Origin: Phytophthora sp. 'mugwort'
Lineage: Eukaryota > Oomycota > Peronosporomycetes > Peronosporales > Peronosporaceae
DNA: 64,000 nt
Direction: 5' to 3'
Assembly: GCA_033558025.1 (NCBI GenBank)
Contig: JAUCEF010000007.1
Location: forward strand, 4,340,001 to 4,404,000
Below, piece after piece: positions 22,952 through 30,865 of the stretch (the first letter of the stretch is position 1; each line of letters begins with the position of its first letter). The notes under the pieces are model-generated. The model did no database searches. It saw nothing but the letters and a program-made list of their open reading frames with translations, and had not been told where the DNA came from. Made by a program: the position numbers and the translations under genes.

Positions 22952-22988
22952 TATGTGTGGCAGCTCCAAATTGGAGCTGCCACACATA
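22952..22988 (-). repeat. Perfect 37-bp palindrome (18-bp arms) downstream of LACS gene 1
   Basis: The arm TATGTGTGGCAGCTCCAA at 22952-22969 and its exact reverse complement at 22971-22988 flank a single A. It lies 39 bp beyond the stop codon of the minus-strand acyl-CoA synthetase, so it is probably in that gene's 3' UTR or just past it. As RNA it could fold only with a small loop opened from the centre. Confidence 0.9.
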
Positions 22989-23027
22989 GTACGTTATTTT
23001 ATCATGCGCTGACGCAACGTCGTCCCC

Positions 23028-25028
23028 CTACAAATCCCGGTAGAGTTCGTCAATCTGCGGCTGGAAGTACGCCTTCAGCTGTGGACGTTTGAGCTTGAAC
23101 GTGGGCGTGATCAGGTCGTCATCTAACGTGAACGGTTTGGGGTGGAAGTGCACGTTCCTCACGCGCTCAAATCCGCGCAGTTGCGCCTCCTTGGCCACGC
23201 GCTCCATATCCTCTTGTACGTCCTTTTGGTACTCTGCGTTCTGTATAATCTTAGCCTTCGTGGCGTCCTCACCACTCAACCCGTGCTCTTGCGCCCAGAC
23301 CTTGGCCACTTCCATGTCAGGCACCACGACGCCCACCAGACAGCTCTTCAGCGAGTCTCCATACACGAACAACTGTCCCACAAACTTGCACTTGGAATAG
23401 GCATTCTCAATCTTCTCAGCGGCGACATATTCGCCTTGTGCGAGCTTAAAGATGTTCTTCTTACGGTCAATGATGCTGAGCGTGCCGTCCGCATTCCAAC
23501 AGCCAATATCACCAGTATGCACCCAGCCACATTCGTCAATAGCCTCGCGTGTCAGCTCCCCGTTCTTGTAATAGTGTGTGAACATTTGAGGCCCCTTGAC
23601 GAGAATCTCTCCACGTGGACGCGGCTTGTCGTGACTCGTGTAGCCCATTTCAGGCACATCTTCCAGCTGAACTTGCGTGAAAAGGACCGGAGGCCCCACG
23701 TGCGACTCCGACGGCATCTCGATCCCGCCAATGCACACGGCAGCCGCCGACTCACTCATGCCGTAGCCTTCGACAATATCGCAGCAAAAGACCGCCTTCA
23801 TGAACTTCTTGACCTCGGCACTCAACGGGGCTGAGCCTGAAAAGATGACGCGTATATTCCCACCCAGCACTTGCCGCAGCTTGTTGAACAGCAGCATGTC
23901 CCACAGCGTATTCGTCTTGCTTTCGTGTGTCTCCACTGCCGCGAGCTTGACGGCCAGCGCGTGCTCAAAGAGCTGCTTCTTGACCCCACCAGCAGCTTCA
24001 ACTCCTTGGAGAATCTTGTCGTGCACGCGGTTGACAAGTCGAGGCACTGTCACGAAAATACTCGGCTGAAGTACTGCAATGTCGTCCATGAGCGTACGGA
24101 CGTCGCCCCGGAAGAAACCCGCGGCGGCTCCACTGTGGTGCATCAAGGCGAGCACAATGCGTTCGAGTACGTGAACTAGTGGCAGATACGACACGTGGAT
24201 GTCTTTGGGGTAGATTTTCAGTCGACTGCAGGCTTCTACGACCACGTACGCGTAGTTTCGATGGAGAAGCACTACCCCCTTGGGGTCACCTACAGTTCCT
24301 GACGTGTAACACAACGTCGACACGTCCGACGGGAGTGCTGGGTCTGCTGGTTGAGGCTCCGCTTTGCCCTTGGCTTCGATCTCTTCAAAGTACTGGAGCT
24401 CAATGTTGTGCGTTGTCGCACGTTCCTTCTGTTCGTCCGAGACCGGCTCGAGCAGTACTATGATCTTTAGCGACGGACATTTGGACGCACAGTCCATGAC
24501 GACATTGAACTGCTTGTTGCCGCAGAATAAAACCCGCAGTTCGGTCTGGTTGATGACGTACGGGACCGCATCGGGGCCCAACGTGTCGTAGAGCGGTACT
24601 ACCACGTAGCTCATCCGGTCGCACGCGTGGCCGATGAGAGACCACTCGATCTGGTTCTTGAGGAAAATACCGACGTTCTCTTGTCGTTGGAGGCCACAGG
24701 TGGCCACCATTCCGCTGGCCAGGTCGTCCATGCGTGTCTTGATCTGGTTGTACGTGAACCACTCGTAAGGACCCGCCGTCCCTGTGACCGGGTCCACCAC
24801 TCGCCGTCCGTAGCACGGTCTCGTTCCCTTGTCGAACTCGCAGCCGAGCAGGAAATTATGGTACAGCGTCATCTCGTCCTCTTTGATCGGCTCCGTCTCT
24901 GGTACCGTGTATGCTGGTCCGTGGGTACCATCGCGGGTGTTGGGCACTTCCACCGTGTACCTCTTACCCGTATACGAGTCGAAGTCGACATCGAGGATCG
25001 AGGACCCTGTGCTCTCAGCGGATCCCAT
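23028..25028 (-). CDS. Long-chain acyl-CoA synthetase (paralogue 1)
   Basis: A 666-residue AMP-forming acyl-CoA synthetase that would activate long-chain fatty acids with ATP and CoA. Motifs in order are the ATP-binding P-loop-like YTSGTVGDPKGV near residue 242, EGYGMSESAA near 420, HTGDIGCWNADGT near 504 (the conserved TGD), and the hinge DRKKNIFKLAQGEYVA near 521. Length fits the long-chain family. The frame is open upstream to 25136, but that codon is TTG. The first ATG is at 25026-25028, giving MGSAEST, a Met-Gly-x-x-x-Ser start suited to N-myristoylation. A core-promoter match lies 39-56 bp upstream of this ATG. The last 413 bp before the C-terminus are identical to paralogue 2. There is no C-terminal SKL-type peroxisome signal (the protein ends in RDL). 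Confidence 0.93.
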   Translation of the reverse strand: MGSAESTGSSILDVDFDSYTGKRYTVEVPNTRDGTHGPAYTVPETEPIKEDEMTLYHNFLLGCEFDKGTRPCYGRRVVDPVTGTAGPYEWFTYNQIKTRMDDLASGMVATCGLQRQENVGIFLKNQIEWSLIGHACDRMSYVVVPLYDTLGPDAVPYVINQTELRVLFCGNKQFNVVMDCASKCPSLKIIVLLEPVSDEQKERATTHNIELQYFEEIEAKGKAEPQPADPALPSDVSTLCYTSGTVGDPKGVVLLHRNYAYVVVEACSRLKIYPKDIHVSYLPLVHVLERIVLALMHHSGAAAGFFRGDVRTLMDDIAVLQPSIFVTVPRLVNRVHDKILQGVEAAGGVKKQLFEHALAVKLAAVETHESKTNTLWDMLLFNKLRQVLGGNIRVIFSGSAPLSAEVKKFMKAVFCCDIVEGYGMSESAAAVCIGGIEMPSESHVGPPVLFTQVQLEDVPEMGYTSHDKPRPRGEILVKGPQMFTHYYKNGELTREAIDECGWVHTGDIGCWNADGTLSIIDRKKNIFKLAQGEYVAAEKIENAYSKCKFVGQLFVYGDSLKSCLVGVVVPDMEVAKVWAQEHGLSGEDATKAKIIQNAEYQKDVQEDMERVAKEAQLRGFERVRNVHFHPKPFTLDDDLITPTFKLKRPQLKAYFQPQIDELYRDL
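23047..23459 (-). repeat. 413-bp tract identical to 25403-25815 (gene conversion)
   Basis: Line-by-line comparison at an offset of 2,356 bp shows no difference from 23047 to 23459. It covers about 137 C-terminal codons of acyl-CoA synthetase paralogue 1. Synonymous and replacement differences resume on both sides. Confidence 0.93.
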
Positions 25029-25066
25029 GATACTCGAGGTGTCTTCGTGTCCTGTGATCTGGTCTT

Positions 25067-25084
25067 GACAATTTGAAGAATGGC
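25067..25084 (-). promoter_or_regulatory. Oomycete Inr/FPR-like core promoter of LACS gene 1
   Basis: Minus strand reads GCCATTCTTCAAATTGTC. The oomycete initiator plus flanking promoter region is close to TCATTYYNCAWTTTNYY, and 15 of these 17 positions agree. The start A would be at about 25081, giving a 5' UTR of about 53 nt before the ATG at 25028. Confidence 0.55.
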
Positions 25085-25383
25085 GTTGGGGATTCAGAAC
25101 CCTCCTCAGGATCCGAGTGGGATGAAGGATAAACAAGCAGCAACGTGGCTTCGGATGGTCATAAGCCGCTGCAGCTCACCACAATGATTGCTCTGTATCC
25201 TAGTGCTGTCGGCCGCTGCTACATAGTATGCAAACCTCCTCTTGCCAAAAACTTTAGTCGTTCATAAATGGAAGCAGTGCCCAGCAGCTTCGGTCGTAGC
25301 TGCTTGGCCTTAGTAGAATTCTATGCAACTTTTACGATAATTGTTGTCATTATGCCAAGCTCCGCAGGAGAACGTTGACGGAC

Positions 25384-27384
25384 CTACAGCTCCCGGTACA
25401 GCTCGTCAATCTGCGGCTGGAAGTACGCCTTCAGCTGTGGACGTTTGAGCTTGAACGTGGGCGTGATCAGGTCGTCATCTAACGTGAACGGTTTGGGGTG
25501 GAAGTGCACGTTCCTCACGCGCTCAAATCCGCGCAGTTGCGCCTCCTTGGCCACGCGCTCCATATCCTCTTGTACGTCCTTTTGGTACTCTGCGTTCTGT
25601 ATAATCTTAGCCTTCGTGGCGTCCTCACCACTCAACCCGTGCTCTTGCGCCCAGACCTTGGCCACTTCCATGTCAGGCACCACGACGCCCACCAGACAGC
25701 TCTTCAGCGAGTCTCCATACACGAACAACTGTCCCACAAACTTGCACTTGGAATAGGCATTCTCAATCTTCTCAGCGGCGACATATTCGCCTTGTGCGAG
25801 CTTAAAGATGTTCTTTTTGCGGTCAATAATACTGAGCGTGCCGTCCGCATTCCAACAGCCAATGTCGCCCGTATGGAACCATCCACGCTCGTCGATAGCC
25901 TCGCGCGTCATCTCTGGGTTCTCATAGTACTCTGTGAACATCTCAGGGCCTTTGACAAGGATCTCACCACGTGGACGAGGTTTGTCATGACTCGTGTAGC
26001 CCATTTCAGGCACGTCTTCCAGCTGGACCTGGCAGTACATGACTGGCGTGCCCACGTGAGACTCTGTCGGCATGTCAATAGCGCCCACACACACAGCAGC
26101 CGCCGACTCGCTTAATCCATAGCCTTCGACGACATCACAGCAGAAAACCGCCTGCATAAATTTCTTGACGTCGGCGCTCATTGGAGCGGAGCCTGAGAAG
26201 ATCAAACGCACGTTGCCGCCAAGCGCCTGACGGAGCTTATTAAACACTAAACGGTCCCACAACGCGTGCGTCTTTCGACCCACCTCCACGCCAGCAAGTT
26301 TCGAAGCAATGGCCTGATCGAAGATCATCTTCTTGATGCCACCAGCGGCTTCGACGCCCTGCGTGATCTTGTCGTACACGCGGCTCACGAGTCGCGGCAC
26401 CGTCACGAAGACGGTCGGGTGCAGCTCGCCAATGTCGTCCATTAGGAGGTGCAGGTCGCCTTGGTAGAAACCAGCAGACGCACCGTTCAAGTACATTAAC
26501 GCGAGAACCACGCGCTCCAGTACGTGCACTAGTGGTAAGTACGAGATATGACGATCCCACGGATAAATCTTAAGTCGATTGCTGGCTTGGCGCGTGGCGT
26601 ACGTGAAGTTGCGCTGGAGCAGAACGACGCCCTTCGGGTCGCCTACTGTACCTGAAGTGTAACAGAGCGTGGATATATCGGTGGGAAGTGGCGGGTCCGC
26701 TGGATGCGGCTCCTGTTTGCCCTTGTCTTCAATCTCCTCGAACGTCTTGAGCTCAATCTCGTTAGCGGCTGCAAGCTGCTTCTGTTCGTCGGTAATGGGG
26801 TCGATCATGACAATGGTTTGGATCGACGGACACTTGGTGATACAGTTCATAATGACATCAAACTGCTTGGAGCCGCAGAACAGAACGCTCAGGTCTGTGT
26901 GGTTGATAATGAAAGGCACAGCGCCAGGACCCAACGTGTCGTAGAGCGGCACTACCACGTAACTCATGCGGTCGCACGCGTGGTTCACGAGACACCACTC
27001 GACTTGGTTCTTGCAAAAGATGCCGACCTTGTCCTGTCGTTTGAGCGCCAAGGTGGACACCATGCCACTAGCCAAGTCGTCCATGCGCGTCTTCACCTGG
27101 TTGTATGTCAGCCATTCGTACGAACCCGCTTTGCCCGTGGCCGGGTCAATGGTGCGCTGTCCGTAGCACGGCCGGTTGCCGTCGTCGAAGCTGCAGCCGA
27201 TGAGGAAGTTGTGGTACAGTGTCATTTCATCTTCATTGATGGGTTCCTTCTCCGGTACTTCGTAGGCCGGGCCGTGAGTCGCATCGCGTGTGTTGGGCAC
27301 CTCGACGATGTAGCGCTTGCCCGTGTAGGACTCAAAGTCCACGTCGGCCAGCGAGCTGCTGCTGGTGCTTTGTGCGGAGCCCAT
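25384..27384 (-). CDS. Long-chain acyl-CoA synthetase (paralogue 2)
   Basis: A 666-residue tandem paralogue of the gene at 23028-25028, in the same direction, with 355 bp between its stop and the next ATG. Motifs are YTSGTVGDPKGV at residues 242-253, EGYGLSESAA at about 420-429, HTGDIG at about 504-509 and DRKKNIFKLAQGEYVA from 521. The long open frame extends to 27444, but that codon is TTG and lies inside the predicted core promoter. The first ATG is at 27382-27384, giving MGSAQST, again an N-myristoylation-type start. The enzyme should form acyl-CoA for lipid synthesis, membrane remodelling or beta-oxidation, and the myristoyl group would place it on a membrane. Outside the converted C-terminal tract the two paralogues differ clearly. 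Confidence 0.94.
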   Translation of the reverse strand: MGSAQSTSSSSLADVDFESYTGKRYIVEVPNTRDATHGPAYEVPEKEPINEDEMTLYHNFLIGCSFDDGNRPCYGQRTIDPATGKAGSYEWLTYNQVKTRMDDLASGMVSTLALKRQDKVGIFCKNQVEWCLVNHACDRMSYVVVPLYDTLGPGAVPFIINHTDLSVLFCGSKQFDVIMNCITKCPSIQTIVMIDPITDEQKQLAAANEIELKTFEEIEDKGKQEPHPADPPLPTDISTLCYTSGTVGDPKGVVLLQRNFTYATRQASNRLKIYPWDRHISYLPLVHVLERVVLALMYLNGASAGFYQGDLHLLMDDIGELHPTVFVTVPRLVSRVYDKITQGVEAAGGIKKMIFDQAIASKLAGVEVGRKTHALWDRLVFNKLRQALGGNVRLIFSGSAPMSADVKKFMQAVFCCDVVEGYGLSESAAAVCVGAIDMPTESHVGTPVMYCQVQLEDVPEMGYTSHDKPRPRGEILVKGPEMFTEYYENPEMTREAIDERGWFHTGDIGCWNADGTLSIIDRKKNIFKLAQGEYVAAEKIENAYSKCKFVGQLFVYGDSLKSCLVGVVVPDMEVAKVWAQEHGLSGEDATKAKIIQNAEYQKDVQEDMERVAKEAQLRGFERVRNVHFHPKPFTLDDDLITPTFKLKRPQLKAYFQPQIDELYREL
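25403..25815 (-). repeat. 413-bp tract identical to 23047-23459 (gene conversion)
   Basis: Partner of the identical tract in acyl-CoA synthetase paralogue 1. The first mismatches outside it are at 25402 and 25816. Confidence 0.93.
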
Positions 27385-27438
27385 ACAAGGAAAATAGAGG
27401 GAGGGAGGGAGGGGGTGACGCTCTGGCTGCTTAGGGTG

Positions 27439-27457
27439 AAGCAAAATGGGAAATGGC
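27439..27457 (-). promoter_or_regulatory. Oomycete Inr/FPR-like core promoter of LACS gene 2
   Basis: Minus strand reads GCCATTTCCCATTTTGCTT. Against TCATTYYNCAWTTTNYY, 16 of 17 positions agree. The predicted start A is at about 27454, 70 nt before the ATG at 27384. This supports the ATG over the upstream TTG, which falls inside the motif. Confidence 0.65.
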
Positions 27458-28676
27458 GGAGGAAGACATGCACTGCAAGTGCAGCTTCGCAGATACAGTT
27501 GTACAGTATCGCTGACAGAGGCGTGTCACGCACGGGCGAAATCTCGACGAAAGTTTGCGCCGCGTTAATCGATTGGTAGAAATGGTTGGAAGTTGGTTTA
27601 CGGTGAGCCACTTCAACTTGAGTGACCGATTCCGCCTCCGCGGCTTCGTGTTGTCCTGTGGCGTGGCTAGAGAAGCGACGCAGGTCTTTTAGACGCGGCG
27701 CGAGAGAGATTCGAAGCTGGAGACATCAATGGGGGGTGATGGGTTTTGTTGGAAGCCAACACGTCTGCTGCCATCATCAGCGGGCTGCTGCGACAGATAA
27801 TGGGCGTGTCCTTCCCAGCGCACTCACAACACGATGTACTCGCGATATATCCGAAATTGAATTACGTTAAAGCGACGTGACCACCAAAGATTCGCTGCCT
27901 GCTGCACGGCGCTACGTGTTTATTACAGGATTTTCAGGCTACCGTGTTCTCGTTCACTCAAAATGGGTAATCCCTCTCCTCCCAACTCCATTTTCAATCC
28001 ACCACAGAACGAGGCAACCATGTCAAGAGGTTTACAGTTTACGGACGAGGTCTTATGGGATATTGTGAGCCGACCGCCGGTTCCGGCGCGGTCTCGTTCG
28101 TGCAGCCATCCGGCCACGTTGAGAAACACGTCGCGCACAGTTAGCCGGGTCGCTCATGCCGAGTGACAACCGTACAATTAACTCGATAATGGACAGGCTA
28201 GTCAACTATCGCGACACCCGCATTCGTCATCGAGCCGCTGAAGCTGAAGCCTGCAATGGAGCGTTGACAGTGTGTAGACAAGTGTCCTGTCGATGGTCTG
28301 AACGATAAGCATCGATGATGGTCATGTCGTCGACGCTAATGCCGTGCATGAATGGGGTCAAGCTGCATATTCGAACCCTTCGTCGGAAATCCACCTTTGA
28401 AGTTGGAACATCGAATAAGCTCCGAAGTGCTCTAGAGCGCTTGCTATTAATAATACCCACACCAAGATTGTCACCCTGGTGACATCTGCCACGCATGAGA
28501 AGCATCGGACAAATACCGGTACACACCGGCACACAACGACTAATGTACCCACCAATTACCAACTTAACGTGGCGTACATAACATCAACTCCCGACGTGCC
28601 TCTTCGTGGCGTCCGTCGTGCAGTGTTCAGTCTTCCAAGATATTCGCTAGTCCGCACCCCGTCATCTCGCTGGATC
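27458..28676. promoter_or_regulatory. Divergent intergenic region between LACS genes 2 and 3
   Basis: About 1.2 kb separates two head-to-head acyl-CoA synthetase genes and should hold both promoters. A weak initiator-like TCAGTCTTCC at 28627-28636 would give a 5' UTR of about 48 nt for gene 3. Short ORFs near 27960-28160 on both strands resemble nothing known. Confidence 0.4.
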
Positions 28677-30668
28677 ATGGGCGCAGGCAGCAGCTCCGAG
28701 CTCCCGATGAGTCACATCGACTTTGACTCGTACACTGGCAGAAGATACATCGTCGAGGTGCCCAACACACGCGACGCCACGCACGGCTCGGCCTACACGG
28801 TGCCGGACGAGGAGCCGGTCAATGAAGACGAGATGACGCTGTACCACAACTTCCTGCACGGTTGCAACATCGAGAACGGCGAGCGGCCGCTGTATGGACG
28901 ACGCACTGTGGACCCTGAGACGGGAGAGAACGGAGCGTACGAGTGGCTGACGTACAACCAGGTCAAGACGCGCATGGAGCGAGTGGCCAGCGGCTTGCAG
29001 GCGGTGGCGCACATGAAGCGCCAAGACGTGGTGGGCGTCTTCTCGAAGAACCAGGTCGAGTGGTGTGTAGTCGCCCACGCGTGTGACCGTATGAGCTACG
29101 TGCTCGTGCCGCTGTACGACACGTTGGGGCCTGATGCGGTGCCGTTCATCGTCAACCACACGGAGCTGCGCGTCTTGTTCTGCGGCAAGAAGCAATTTGA
29201 CGTCGTCATGGACTGTGTGGCGCACTGTCCGACGCTCAAAATCATTGTGCAATTTGAAGCTGTGACGGAGGAGCAAGTGCAACAAGCCAAGACGAAAAAT
29301 CTAGAGCTGAGAAGTCTGCAGGAGCTGGAGCTACTCGGTGAAGCAGAGCCGAAAGCTGCCGACCCACCGCTACCGACGGACGTGTCGACGTTGTGCTACA
29401 CGTCGGGAACAACGGGAGACCCGAAAGGGGTCATCTTGCTGCAAAGGAACTACGCGTATGTGATCCGGCAGATGTGCCGCCGGATTATAATCCTCCCGTC
29501 GGACGTGCACTGCTCGTACTTGCCGTTGGCGCATGTGTTCGAGCGCGCCGTACTGGGGATTCTACAGGCCCACGGCGCTTCTGCTGGCTTCTATCAAGGA
29601 GATCTCCTGATGCTAATGGACGATCTGGCAGAGCTTCAGCCCACAGTCTTTGTGTCCGCGCCGAGACTGTTCAACCGGGTGTATGACAAGATCACGCAGA
29701 GTGTTGCAGCTGCTGGAGGACTCAAGAAACTCTTGTTCGATCGCGCTCTTGCAGCTAAATTGGCGGACGGTCACAAGACTCACGCAGTGTGGGACGCTTT
29801 GGTCTTCTCCAAGGTTCGCAAGGCGCTAGGTGGTCGCGTGCGTCTCATTTTCTCGGGCTCTGCCCCGTTAAGCACTGACGTGAAGGAATTTCTGAAGGTT
29901 GTTTTCTGTTGCGACGTGGCTGAGGGCTATGGACTCAGCGAGACGGCAGCCGCAGTGACTGTGGGCTCCGTCGACATGCCAATGGGAGCTCACGTCGGCG
30001 CTCCGCTCGTATACGGACACGTCCAACTCGAAGACATCCCAGAAATGGGCTACACTAGTCACGACAAGCCTCGACCACGTGGAGAGATCTGTGTCAAGGG
30101 CCCAATGGTCTTTGCTGGCTACTACAAGGAGCCGGAAAAGACTCGCGAGGCAATTGACGAGCGTGGATGGTTCCACACGGGCGACGTTGGGTGTTGGAAC
30201 GCTGATGGCACACTCAGTATTATTGACCGCAAGAAGAACATTTTCAAGCTAGCACAGGGAGAATATGTTGCCGTGGAGAAGATTGAGAACGTTTACTCCA
30301 AGAGCAAATATGTGGCACAGCTCTTCGCGTACGGCGACTCGCTTCAAAGCTGTCTGGTCGGTGTGCTGGTTCCTGACCCGGAAATGGCAGAGACGTGGGC
30401 TCAGGAGCGTGGTTTGAGTGGAGTCGATGCATCCAGCACGAAGGTGGCGAGCAATTCCGAGTTCCAGAAGGCGGTGCTAGCGGACATGGCTCGAGTCGCC
30501 CAGGAGGCACAATTGCGTGGATTTGAGCTCGTTAAAAGCGTGCATTTCCACCCGGAACCGTTCTCACTGGAGCAGGGGCTCATCACACCCACATTTAAGC
30601 TCAAACGACCGCAGCTCCAGACCTTCTTCCAGCACCAGATCACTAACCTCTACAAAGGAATGAAGTAG
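28677..30668 (+). CDS. Long-chain acyl-CoA synthetase (paralogue 3)
   Basis: A 663-residue AMP-forming acyl-CoA synthetase, divergent from the two minus-strand paralogues. Motifs are YTSGTTGDPKGVILLQRN, EGYGLSETAAAV, HTGDVGCWNADGT and DRKKNIFKLAQGEYVAVEKI. The frame is open from 28479, but that codon is GTG. The first ATG, at 28677, gives MGAGSSSELP, a third N-myristoylation-type start with Ser at position 6. The core between about residues 20 and 110 keeps the cluster-specific FDSYTGRRYIVEVPNTRDAT and EDEMTLYHNFL blocks, so the three genes arose by local duplication. It has not shared in the recent C-terminal conversion. The C-terminus NLYKGMK shows no peroxisome signal. Confidence 0.94.
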   Translation: MGAGSSSELPMSHIDFDSYTGRRYIVEVPNTRDATHGSAYTVPDEEPVNEDEMTLYHNFLHGCNIENGERPLYGRRTVDPETGENGAYEWLTYNQVKTRMERVASGLQAVAHMKRQDVVGVFSKNQVEWCVVAHACDRMSYVLVPLYDTLGPDAVPFIVNHTELRVLFCGKKQFDVVMDCVAHCPTLKIIVQFEAVTEEQVQQAKTKNLELRSLQELELLGEAEPKAADPPLPTDVSTLCYTSGTTGDPKGVILLQRNYAYVIRQMCRRIIILPSDVHCSYLPLAHVFERAVLGILQAHGASAGFYQGDLLMLMDDLAELQPTVFVSAPRLFNRVYDKITQSVAAAGGLKKLLFDRALAAKLADGHKTHAVWDALVFSKVRKALGGRVRLIFSGSAPLSTDVKEFLKVVFCCDVAEGYGLSETAAAVTVGSVDMPMGAHVGAPLVYGHVQLEDIPEMGYTSHDKPRPRGEICVKGPMVFAGYYKEPEKTREAIDERGWFHTGDVGCWNADGTLSIIDRKKNIFKLAQGEYVAVEKIENVYSKSKYVAQLFAYGDSLQSCLVGVLVPDPEMAETWAQERGLSGVDASSTKVASNSEFQKAVLADMARVAQEAQLRGFELVKSVHFHPEPFSLEQGLITPTFKLKRPQLQTFFQHQITNLYKGMK

Positions 30669-30865
30669 AAACATGATAACAAACAGTCAATGAGGACCTG
30701 ATGTTGTATCTTGCATACCACTAAAACCTTAATAGTAAGACTCTTCTCGTTCCTTAGAGTGACTCCAAGATGGCAGTTCCTCTATATTAAAAATGGTGGT
30801 TTCGTGCTCGCTCGGAAAGTTTGTTGACAGCCGCATCCCTCGCTGTCAAACTTGACGGCACCAAA

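Noticed and set aside
27923..28166. Overlapping ORFs between the divergent acyl-CoA synthetases as a small gene
   Set aside because: Neither strand shows a known motif, and the region is expected to be promoter; no support beyond openness.
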